Assembly: GCA_030248195.1 (NCBI GenBank)
Contig: JASAND010016336.1
Location: 41,933 to 105,932, forward strand
DNA from: Trissonchulus latispiculum
Taxonomy: Eukaryota; Nematoda; Enoplea; Enoplida; Ironidae
Length of the DNA: 64,000 nucleotides
Direction of reading: 5' to 3'
Shown: piece by piece, positions 31,527-40,426 of the stretch
Layout: the number at the start of each line of letters is the position of its first letter
Position numbering within the stretch: position 1 is the stretch's first letter
The notes under the pieces: model-generated
Databases searched by the model: none
What the model was told of the DNA's origin: nothing
Seen by the model: the letters and a program-made list of their open reading frames with translations, nothing else
Made by a program: the position numbers and the translations under genes

Positions 31527-31998
31527 TTCAAGCTTGTAAGTAAACCTCAAGGTACTCAGTGAGGGTCAAGAAATGTCGACTAAAATGTATATACACATCT
31601 CCTGACCTAAACGCCTCTATTAGTCGCTATAAAGACAACTGCAGGAACTGTCAGATCCTTATTCAGCACGTAATCGTAATAACGTTATAGCTCTAGCCCC
31701 GCATATTATAGCTCTTGTTATATTACGTTATATATATATATATAGTTTAGCTTACATACTAGTGCGATTTCAGCTGGCAGCTTGCTATCACTGACTTCTG
31801 AAAAAGATGAGCTGGACTGTAAAAACAGAAATAAGCTGACAAGTAATACGTTTTCGAAATAAAAGCGTTTGTTTTAATTAAATCGCTTAGAGTTATCTTG
31901 TGGTTAGACAACTTGACAAATAAATAGGAATTTGACGCATGTCACATTGGCGAAAATAACGGGCCTTGAAGGAGTCATTTAAGTGGCTGTAAATGTAT

Positions 31999-32224
31999 CG
32001 TCAATATGAGCCCGAGAAAGCGAGCTGCTCATATTAAGCATTTAAATCTTGTCTTTTAGACATTTAAATGCTGGCTCATATTAAGCATTTTGAATCTTGT
32101 CTTCTACCCATTTAGATGCTGGCTCATATTAAGTATTTTAACTCTTGTCTTTTACGTATTTAAATGCTGCCCTTAGCTCATATTGCATTTTACATGCGAC
32201 TGCAAGGAGCATTTTTCCTACTTG
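31999..32224 (+). repeat. Element D inner 3' arm
   Basis: About 226 bp, inverse of 31299-31526, then TCTTCTTCCATTTTTGG. The loop 31527-31998 is unique here. It holds a TATATA run (31729-31742), AATAAAAG at about 31858 and no frame of note. Confidence 0.9.
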
Positions 32225-32339
32225 TCTTCTTCCATTTTTGGTATTGTTGTAGAGTACGTGGCAGTATATTCGATCTCATTCTGACCCACACAGGACCCAG
32301 CCACCGCTGTTTTTGCGGACTTTTTCCAACGTTGACCCT

Positions 32340-33080
32340 GGCCGACTAACCACGAGCGCCATGCAGCCCGAGGGTCACATCCGTCGGTTTCGGCAATATG
32401 CCCATTGAAACGAGCGTAGTCGATTTACTATATATGCCCCCGACAAAAACTCCGAAATACGCTGTTTTAGGCCGTTTGACCAGTGGTCAATGGGTCCCCT
32501 AGGCCGTAGTGACCACTGGTCACTTCCATCGATGTCGGCAATAGGCCCATTGAAACGAGCGTAGTCGATTTACTATATATGCCCCCGACAAAACGCCGAA
32601 AAACGCTATTTTAGGCCGTTTGACCAGTGGTCAATAGGTCCCCTAGGCCGTAGTGACCACTGGTCACTTTCATCGGTTTCGGCAATATGCCCATTGAAAC
32701 AAGCGTAGTCGATATACTATATATGCCCCCGACCAAAACGCCGAAAAACGCTGTTTTAGGCCATTTGACCAGCGGTCAATAGGCCCCCGAGGCCATAGTG
32801 ACCAGTGGTCACTTCCATCGGTTTCGGCAATATGCCCATTGAAACGAGCGTACTCGATTTACTATATATGCCCCCGACCAAAACGCCGAAAAACGCTGTT
32901 TTACGCCATTTGACCAGTGGTCAATAGGCCCCCGAGGCCGTAGTGACCACTGGTCACTTCCATCGGTTTCAGAAATATGCCCATTGAAACGAGCGTACTC
33001 GATTTACTATATATGCCCCCAACCAAAACGCCGAAAACCGCTGTTTATAGTGAGTTTTCCCAACTTTGACCCCGGGCGAG
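32340..33080 (+). repeat. 145-bp GACCA(G/C)TGGTC minisatellite, five units
   Basis: AAAC(G/A)AGCGTA(G/C)TCGAT recurs at 32408, 32553, 32697, 32842 and 32987, a constant step of about 145 bp. Palindromic TTGACCAGTGGTCAATAGG and GTGACCACTGGTCAC sit in each unit. Homologous to 15283-15775 in element K. Confidence 0.92.
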
Positions 33081-33299
33081 GAACCACGGGAGCCATGCTG
33101 ACCAATGGTCACTTCGGACGGTATCGGCAGTATGCTCATCGTTTTCAGCGACCCCGATTTCCTATATATGGACACCACCAAATGGCCGAAAATAGCTGTT
33201 TTTGGGGACTTTTCCCAACTTTGACCCTGGGCGAGGAACCACGGGCGCCATGCAGCCCGAGGGTCACATCCGTCGGTTTCGGCGATATGCTCATCGTTT

Positions 33300-34340
33300 T
33301 CAGCGACCCCGATTTACTATATAAGGGCAAGCTTTCAGGCATTTAGAACTTGTCTATTGCAAGTTACACGGCGTGCTGCACGGTGCTGCGGCTGCAGCGC
33401 CGCAGCGCAGCACCGCACAGCGACGAGGATACTCTCATAGTGTTCAGCGACCCCGATTTACTATATAAGGGCAAGCTTTCAGGCAGTTAGAACTTGTCTA
33501 TTACAAGTTACAGGGCGTGCTGCACGGTGCTGCGGCTGCAGCGCCGCAGCGCAGCACCGCACAGCGACGAGGATACTCTCATCGTGTTCAGCGACCACGA
33601 TTTACTATATAAGGGCAAGCTTTCAGGCAGTTTCAACTTATCTATTTCAAGTTACAGGGCGTGCTGCACGGTGCTGCGGCTGCAGCGCCGCAGCGCAGCA
33701 CCGCACAGCGACGAGGATACTCTCATAGTGTTCAGCGACCCCGATTTACTATATAAGGGCAAGCTTTCAGGCAGTTAGAACTTGTCTATTACAAGTTACA
33801 GGGCGTGCTGCACGGTGCTGCGGCTGCAGCGCCGCAGCGCAGCACCGCACAGCGACGAGGATACTCTCATCGTGTTCAGCGACCACGATTTACTATATAA
33901 GGGCAAGCTTTCAGGCAGTTTCAACTTATCTATTTCAAGTTACAGGGCGTGCTGCACGGTGCTGCGGCTGCAGCGCCGCAGCGCAGCACCGCACAGCGAC
34001 GAGGATACTCTCATCGTGTTCAGCGACCCCGATTTACTATATAAGGGCAAGCTTTCAGGCAGTTAGAACCTGTCTATTGCAAGTTACAGGGCGTGCTGCA
34101 CGGTGCTGCGGCTGTGGCGCCGCAGCGCAGCACGATAGCAGCATCGCACAGTGACAAGGATACTCTCATCGTGTTCAGCGACCCCGATTTACTATATAAG
34201 GGCAAGCTTTCAGGCAGTTTCAACTTGTCCATTTCAAGTTACAGGGCGTGCTGCACGATGCTCCACCTGCAGCGTCGCTGCGGCTGCCGCATCGCAGTGC
34301 AGCGCAATAGCGGCACCACACGGAGAAGCAAACATGCCTA
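33300..34340 (+). repeat. 144-bp minisatellite with 288-bp dimer order
   Basis: GACC(C/A)CGATTTACTATATAAG recurs every 144 bp from 33305 to about 34180. Odd and even units differ consistently (TTAGAACTTGTCTATTAC versus TTTCAACTTATCTATTTC; GACCCCG versus GACCACG), so the real recent unit is a 288-bp dimer. Same family as the array of element B. The two 94-codon frames 288 bp apart are periodic artefacts. Confidence 0.92.
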
Positions 34341-35032
34341 TCGTGTTCAGCGACCCCAATTTACTATATATGGCTTCACAAAAAGGCCAAAAATAGCCGT
34401 TTTTAGCGACTTTTCCCAACTTTGACCCTGGGCGAGGAACCACGGGCGCCATGCAGCCCGAGGGTCACATCCGTCGGTTTCGGCGATATGCTCATCGTTT
34501 TCAGCGCCCCCGATTTACTATATATGCGCACCACCAAATGGCCGAAAAACGCTATTTTAGACGACTTTTTGACAATTTTCTATGTTGGGGCCTCGAAAAA
34601 TTTCTAAGTCCAAACGCTTCGCAACCCCATGTTTGACAGTCTGTAAAAATCGCTAGGAGCAAAATCGGGCAAAAATAATCAATAGTGAACAGGTTCATGG
34701 TTATGCTAACAAGATAATAATAGGTAAAGGTTACCACCATAAGCCATGTGAAAAATCCGTTGGACACAAAATTGTACAAAAGCGTAAAGGACGAACACAA
34801 CAGAAAAAAAAACCACACATACAAAGTGGTCAGAAAAGTCGATTTTTTCAAAGTTCATTTTTTCCGGGCAAGTTTGGTATCATTCGAAAGCTCTTGGTCT
34901 GGAGATTTCAGAAATGCAAATTTTAGCTCTCAACTCCTTACCGTTAATTAGTTTTGCTTAATTAACCTTTTCAAAGGCTGCATTTGACCGTTTTAGCTCA
35001 TATTATGGGGTGCTCTCCGAGCTACCCCATGA

Positions 35033-35333
35033 TACATAAAATAACTAAAATTAATTAACAAAAAATAATTGGAACGGTGTCTAATAAATGCTATATAAAA
35101 TTAATTAAATCAAGTAACAGATTTAAAATTTAATAAAACATATATAAGCTAATAAAATGTAGTAACAAGCTTTAGAACAATGCATAAACTATATATAAAA
35201 AATAAAGCGACGAACAATACTTAAGTTAAACAAGTTATAAGCACAAATATTCTGCACTGTTAGTTCTTAGTTTAAAAATTTACGCATCTGTCCAACCTTG
35301 ATCTGGACACATAGATAATTTACTCATCTGTCG
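35033..35333. repeat. Element J2, middle piece
   Basis: Collinear with 23851-24130 of J1 (TACATAAAATAACTAAAATT ... CATCTGTCCAACCTTGATCT). It then continues past J1's break point as GGACACATAGATAATTTACTCATC, giving the full terminal repeat. Confidence 0.88.
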
Positions 35334-36146
35334 TAGGGATGGGCGCGGAAAAAAAGGTTTTTTTCCGTTTTTTTTCATTTTTTTTCCGATGGGGTGGAAA
35401 AAAATGGAAAAATATTCCTAGTGTTATTTTAACGATTTTTACAGCGAAATATAATGGTTTCTCAACTTTTCCTGCGATTTCGCACTATTTACAACTTTTT
35501 CCGTGGGTTATTGTAGGTGGGGGTATGCTAAATCTGATCAAATAGTATTTGGGTTTATCCGAAGCATCGGAAAAAAATGGAAAAATATTCGAGACATGAG
35601 ACACAATCAAAAACACTGTTTAATGAAGTAATAAGACAATAATATCCATGAATTTGAACTAATTCTTGGATTTAAGATTTTTTGCCATGGAATGTGTATG
35701 GTTGCGTACCTCAGGTAGACTTAACAATTCCATGTCTACCAGTGGAATATGTTCAGCCAAACAAAACTTTACTTTATTATAACTATTCTTTACTTTACGA
35801 GGTGTATTACCTACGAAAACCACAGACCAGGTCTAGCAGAACACTCAAGGTATGCAGAAGTCACCTGTAGTTTATTCTACAGTATTGTCTGCTGAAAAAA
35901 TTAATTCCTGTAATCAATACTGAAACCTTTGTAACCACTTGTGTAAGCGCACACTACGCGGTGGGGCTATTAAGTATGTTGAAAACGGCTTCTATACATG
36001 CAGAAACATGAAATAACACAACTTTTAGCACATTGGTGAATTTTTGGGTGACCGGAAAAAAAGGAAAAAAATGGAAAAAAATGGAAAAAAACCGGAAAAA
36101 AAGGTTTTTTTTCCGGCAATCTTTTTTTTCCGGAAAAAACCACCTA
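35334..36146. mobile_element. Probable hAT-like MITE inserted in element J2
   Basis: Left end TAGGGATGGGCGCGGAAAAA, right end (reversed) TAGGTGGTTTTTTCCGG. Runs of AAAAAATGGAAAAA and GGTTTTTTTCCG lie near both ends (35355-35410, 36055-36135), so the tips could pair. The host around it matches J1, where the site is the palindrome CTGTCCGGACAG. An 8-bp duplication is not visible (ATCTGTCG left, CCGGACAG right), so the family assignment rests on end sequence only. Confidence 0.55.
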
Positions 36147-36220
36147 CCGGACAGAATGCGATAATTGTAAGAATTTATCTATCTGTCTGCGCACATGCAT
36201 AATTTGTCTATGTAGAGATA
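36147..36220. repeat. Element J2, right terminal piece
   Basis: CGGACAGAATGCGATAATTG and the following TTATCTATCTGTCTGCGCAC mirror the left terminal repeat of J1 (about 23230-23320, opposite strand). This closes copy J2. Confidence 0.75.
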
Positions 36221-36559
36221 AACCATACGCACGAGTATTCTGTGAAGTTGCATGCATTCGGTGTACAGAGTCGTGGATGGATGTATATATATACTTACGT
36301 AGTTTACTTAACCAATTTATGCACAATAAAATAACCCTCGACCTTTGCCAGAATCGCTCGTAAAATACATCAACTTGAATTTTCCATAAACCTCTAGCTG
36401 TTGCCGGGGCTGCCGCCCCAGACCCCTGCTTCTATTTCAATTCATGCTTACTGATCTTGGCGTCGTGCGGAAATATTATGTATGCTCTTTTCTTTACTTT
36501 TCTTTCGGAAGTTGTTTGGTCTGCTTCTGCTTTTAAAATTTTGTATATATATATATACA
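36221..36559. other. AT-rich sequence with one GC hairpin block
   Basis: No gene. GGGGCTGCCGCCCCAGACCC at about 36406 is a shorter version of the hairpin block seen in several hAT-like MITEs, so this may be the remains of another such element. Confidence 0.35.
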
Positions 36560-36985
36560 TAGTTTCACCAGGGGGGGGGGGGGTACGCCCCCCCCCAAAA
36601 TTTTCGACCAACTTTACCCCCTCCCAGATTTTTGGACTATCCCTCCCTCCACTTTTGGTTACCCCCCCAGCACTTTTTGGGGTCAAAAAGTTAGCTAAAT
36701 TTTGCTAAAAAATGGTTATTTTTTGAAAAATTTTTCTCAAATTTTGGCTTAAAATTGGTTTAAAACGGTGTAAAAACGCCTAAAACGATAAAAACAAGCC
36801 TTGTTTCGACAAAAAAAGCGTTAAAATACAAAAAATTCTGCGTTTTTAGGCCATTTTTTGAATTTTCTGAGGTCCGAATTTTGGGGGGGGGGTTCGGGGG
36901 GGGGTACTCCCCATCACATTTCGGGGCTCGACCACCAAATTTCCGAAGTTTACACCCCCCAACCAAAATTTCCGGTGAAACTATG
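36560..36985. mobile_element. G/C-homopolymer MITE
   Basis: Inverted ends CATAGTTTCACC and GGTGAAACTATG, each in a TATATA context, enclose about 400 bp. Strand-asymmetric runs include 14 G at about 36571, 9 C at 36588 and two long G runs at 36882-36904. Internal landmarks are AAAATTTTCGACCAACTTTA and CCCCATCACATTTCGGGG. A second copy is split by a hAT-like element at 48112-48441 and 50406-50510. No coding. Confidence 0.7.
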
Positions 36986-37559
36986 TATATATACATGTTG
37001 CCAAACTATAGTTTTAAATAATTTTTGCCAAAAAAATCAAAAATGAGAATTTCGCAGTTTTTTTGCGAAATTCTGCAAAACTTTTGGAGGAATGCGCAAA
37101 AAGCTTCGACTAAAAAAACAGGCTACAATGCAAAATTTTGCTCCTCAATTTATTCATCAGGGTATTTCTTACAGGGGGGGGGGGGCGGCATAGGTGAACC
37201 AGGCTACAGTTTGCCCCCTGTGAGACCCCCCCCCACGGAGAGGCCAGACCCCTCCCCCTACCCGACTCAACTACTCCCCCCAAGCCGAGCTCAAACCCCC
37301 TCCCCCCTAAAATTGGGTCGAAACCAGGTAAAAAATGCAAAATTTTTGAAAAATTGTTTTGCAATTTCTGAAAATTTTTGAAAAATTCAAAAATGGCTAT
37401 AAATCACAGATAAAGAGCTAAAGATGGTTATTTATAGCAATTAAAAGGTAATATACGCAATTATAAACCACAATCTGGGCTAATTTAGGCATATTTTAGC
37501 ACAAATTTGTCAATTTTCAAGCCCTATTTTCGCATACGAAAACTATCGACAGAAGCTTT

Positions 37560-38028
37560 TGAGTATGTTTTATGTACTGTACATCGAAAAAGGAGCATTT
37601 TTAGCAAAAAAAACTTGGGTACAGTTTAGGGGGGGTCCCCCTCCCCCAAATTTCGGATTTGGGTGGGGTCCCCCGAGCCAAATTTGGACCTTCTACTCCC
37701 CCCCCCCAACCCAAACAGGTGGTACACCTATGGGGGGGCGGGGGCCCCCCGAAATTGACCCCCCCCCGAAATCGCCCCATCCCGGGATTTTGGCTTCCCC
37801 CCCCCGGGATTTTTTGGAGGCCCAAATTTTTGCCAAAAATAGGCCAATTTTCAAAAAATTTCTGGCTTCGCCGGAGATTTTTTCGAAAAAATAGCTATTT
37901 TTAGCTTAAATCCTGGCATTTTTGAGAACTTTTTGAGTTTCACCATGCAAAATATGCAAAAAAAATACCATTTTTTGGTTCATTTTTGCAAAAAACTCTT
38001 CCCCCCCCCGGGCCGGAAAGTCCCTAGT
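37560..38028. repeat. G/C-run repeat sequence
   Basis: Alternating G- and C-homopolymers with AAAATTTTTGCCAAAAAT-type A/T spacers (GGTACACCTATGGGGGG at 37721). Composition matches the neighbouring G-rich MITEs, but no pair of ends could be assigned. Proline/glycine-rich frames on both strands are homopolymer artefacts. Confidence 0.5.
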
Positions 38029-39071
38029 TAACGGGGATTTGGGTTGGGGCCCCCATCCCCCCAAATTTGGGGGGCGGGCCCCTTTTTAGGCCTCCGCCAA
38101 ACCCCACCCCAAAAATTTTTCTATTTTTATTCCAAAAATAGCATTTTCAGCCATTGCTAATGCCAAAAAACAACCAACCATTAACTAATTTTAACATTAG
38201 ACGAAAGTTTTTAAACTCGAAAACTTGGTTGCCAACATGTTTCTAACTACAAAATAAGGCCAATATTGAGTCAGAAAGTCCATAAAACTGTTGAAAACGT
38301 GTATTTCGCGCACTAATGAGCACTTTAAGCCAAAAATTTGAACATTTTTGAAAAATTTTGCAAAATTTACCCTGAAAATTCCCGATTTTTGGCAATTTTT
38401 CGCGCCTTCGGCGCACACCCCCCCCAGTTGGGGGGGGGGGGGGGGGCCCCCAAAAATTTTTGGGGGTGGTTTGGAAAAATGGCTGGGGGGGGGGTTACCC
38501 CCAAACCCCCCAATTACACCTATTCGCCCGCCTAGGTGTAATTGGGGGGGAGATTTGGGGGGATAACCCCCCCCCCCCCCAGCCATTTTTACAAACCCCC
38601 CAAAAATTTTTGGGGGCCCCCGCCAACTGGGGGGGGGGGGGGGGGGTTGTCGCCCCGGAGGCGCGAAAAATTGGCCAAAAAAGGGGTTTTTTTAGGGTAA
38701 ATATTGCAAAATTTTTCAAAAAAGTCCAAATTTTTGGCTTAACGTGTTTATTATCGCGAGAAATACACTTTTATAACGGTTTTATGGACTTCTAGACTCA
38801 ATATTAACCTTATTCTGGACTCAGAAACATGTTGGCAATCAAGTTTTCGAGTTTAAAAGCACTGTCTAATGTTAAAATGACTTAATGATTTCATGTTTTT
38901 CGGCATTAGCAATGGCTGAAAATGCGATTTTTGGCATAAAAATAGAAGAAAAAATTTTGGGGGGGAGGTTTGGGGGGGGGGGGGTCTTGGGGGGGGGTTG
39001 GGGAGGTCTAAAAAGGGGGCCCGCCCCCAAATTTTGGGGAGAGGGGGCCCCCCCAACCCAAATCCCCGTTA
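38029..39071. mobile_element. 1.04-kb imperfect palindrome (fold-back element)
   Basis: TAACGGGGATTTGGGTTGGG at 38029 is mirrored by CCCAACCCAAATCCCCGTTA ending 39071. The arms then pair throughout, e.g. TTAACATTAG (38190) with CTAATGTTAA (38865) and AACATGTTTCTAA with AGAAACATGTT. The centre is CCCCCCAATTACACCTA, 10 bp, TAGGTGTAATTGGGGGG (about 38508-38551). G and C runs of 10-18 occur symmetrically. No frame is credible. As DNA or RNA this would form one long hairpin. Confidence 0.82.
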
Positions 39072-39210
39072 CACCTGAAGCCCCACCCCGAAAAAAAATC
39101 CCTAAAAATACCCTGTTCATAGAGCAGAGCCCTCCTATGTGTATGAAAAGTGAATTCTCCTTAGCTGCATTGTAGTTTTCAAGAAGCATTGCATTGCATT
39201 TTTAGGCATA

Positions 39211-39955
39211 GGTGTGGCTGGGCAAAAAATCTGGGGGGGGGGGGCTCCGACGGAGGGTGGGGGGACCCCCCCTAAATTTTCGATTTTATGCCATTTTTGA
39301 CCACTTTTTGGCCAAAAATCTGGGGGGGGTCCCAAAAATCTGAAAATCTGGGGGGGTCGCCAAAATTTGTCATTTTGGTGGGGGGGTCCCCCCCACCCAC
39401 TCCCCTAACACATCTATGTTTTTAGGCCATTTTTGGATTTTCTGAGGTCCCAATTTTGGGGAGGGGTTCCCTCATCACATTTCGGGGGCCGACCGAATAA
39501 TTTCCAATATTTACGCCCCCCCCCCCATAGGTGAGGTGTGTTAGGGGGGGGGCTAGGGGGAACCCTCCCACCAAATGGAGGGGACGCCAACCCCCCCCCC
39601 CCCAAATTTTTTCCTACCCCTCCCCCCAAATCAATCTTGCAGACCCCTCCCCCCGAAAAATTTTCAAACCCCTACCTAAATTTTTGAAACATTTTAGCAA
39701 AAAATTAGAAATTTTTCCAAAAAATTCCAAAAATTTGGGCAAAATTGCTAGAATTCGCTTAATTAAGCTAAAAATCATTAAAAATAGCTGTAAATTGAGA
39801 AAATTTTTCAATTTTTTAACGAAAAACCGACTTTTTTCGAAATTTTTTCTTACCCCTCCCCCCAAATCGACTTTTCGCGACCCCCCCCTCCCCCAAATCG
39901 ACTTTTCGCGACACCCCCCCCCCGTTTTTCGCCAAACTCCCCTCACTTTTTCGTC
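39211..39955. mobile_element. G-rich MITE pieces, related to 57794-58256
   Basis: Begins GGCATAGGTGTGGCTGGGC. From 39530 (GTGTGTTAGGGGGGGG) it is collinear with 57800-58230: ACCAAATGGAGGGGACGCC, ATTTTCAAACCCCTACCTAA, TTGCTAGAATTCGCTTAA and AATAGCTGTAAATTGAGAAA in order. The stretch 39410-39500 instead matches 36845-36950, so two G-rich families are joined here. It runs directly into the second LINE. Confidence 0.65.
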
Positions 39956-39971
39956 GTCGTCGTCTTCGGTG

Positions 39972-40426
39972 GTCGATCAGGGGGTCCTATACTCGGTGGG
40001 CACCCAGGCGCCCACTATTACCCAGGAAGCGAAGGACAGCCTCTGGACAAACGCGGAGACAATACAGGTCCGGTGAAGGGCCACGGACGGCCTTATCCCG
40101 GTCCCCGCCCCCGACCTCCCCGGACCGGCCCCCGCTGGCCCTGCGCCTCCTGCGGAAATGGTGTAGGCTACAGCGGTTATTCAGTCAGGTGTACCCTGTG
40201 CAGGCGCTGGGTGCACAGCGGAGATTGCGCGCGCCTAACTATACGGGAACTGCTTTCCATGTCTCAGGACCAGGTGAACAACTATCGATGCCCGAACTGC
40301 CCTACTACAATTGCTCGACCCCAACAGAGTCCAATCCTCAGGACTACAGCCACTGCCCCGTCGCCGGGTTCCTCCCAGCCAACCGCCGCCCACCACCCTC
40401 CGGACCCCATCTGGCTCTCAACCTGA
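39972..40426 (+). CDS. LINE ORF1 with C4HC3-type PHD zinc finger
   Basis: The frame is open upstream of any ATG; the first residues are uncertain (reading ...PGAHYYPGSEGQPLDKRG...). A basic proline-rich segment (PGPRPRPPRTGP) precedes the zinc finger: CASCGNGV, CTLCRRWVHSGDC and CPNC give the Cys/His ligands of a PHD-like fold. A Ser/Thr/Pro-rich tail ends at a TGA (40424-40426). LINE PHD fingers of this kind occur at the N-terminus of jockey/I-group proteins, probably for nucleic-acid or chromatin contact. No RNA-binding core as in the other LINE is visible, so this may be only the N-terminal part of a single polyprotein. Confidence 0.65.

Larger units (their letters stand above)
31299..35032 (-). 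mobile_element. Helitron-like element D, complete
   Basis: A 3734-bp element. The minus strand starts TCATGGGGTAGCTCGG at 35032 after an A and ends GGAGCATTTTTCCTACTTG at 31299 before a T. Joining its flanks (CAGATAAGTATA + TACATAAAATAAC) restores exactly the sequence at about 23840-23865, proof of precise insertion without duplication. Order from the 5' end: hairpin, conserved subterminal region, linker shared with B, a 144-bp array (33300-34340), a 145-bp GACCA(G/C)TGGTC array (32340-33080), then inverted arms around a loop of about 470 bp. No coding capacity. This is the clearest copy for defining the family. Confidence 0.78.

Noticed and set aside
7590..34340. CRISPR-like arrays (regular repeats at about 145-155 bp)
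   Set aside because: Whole units are conserved, there are no unique spacers of constant length, no cas-like genes, and the context is eukaryotic.
36457..39629. Pro/Gly-rich frames such as 38460-38795 and 37601-37825 as structural proteins
   Set aside because: They are translations of G and C homopolymers in the G-rich MITEs and exist on both strands of the palindrome.
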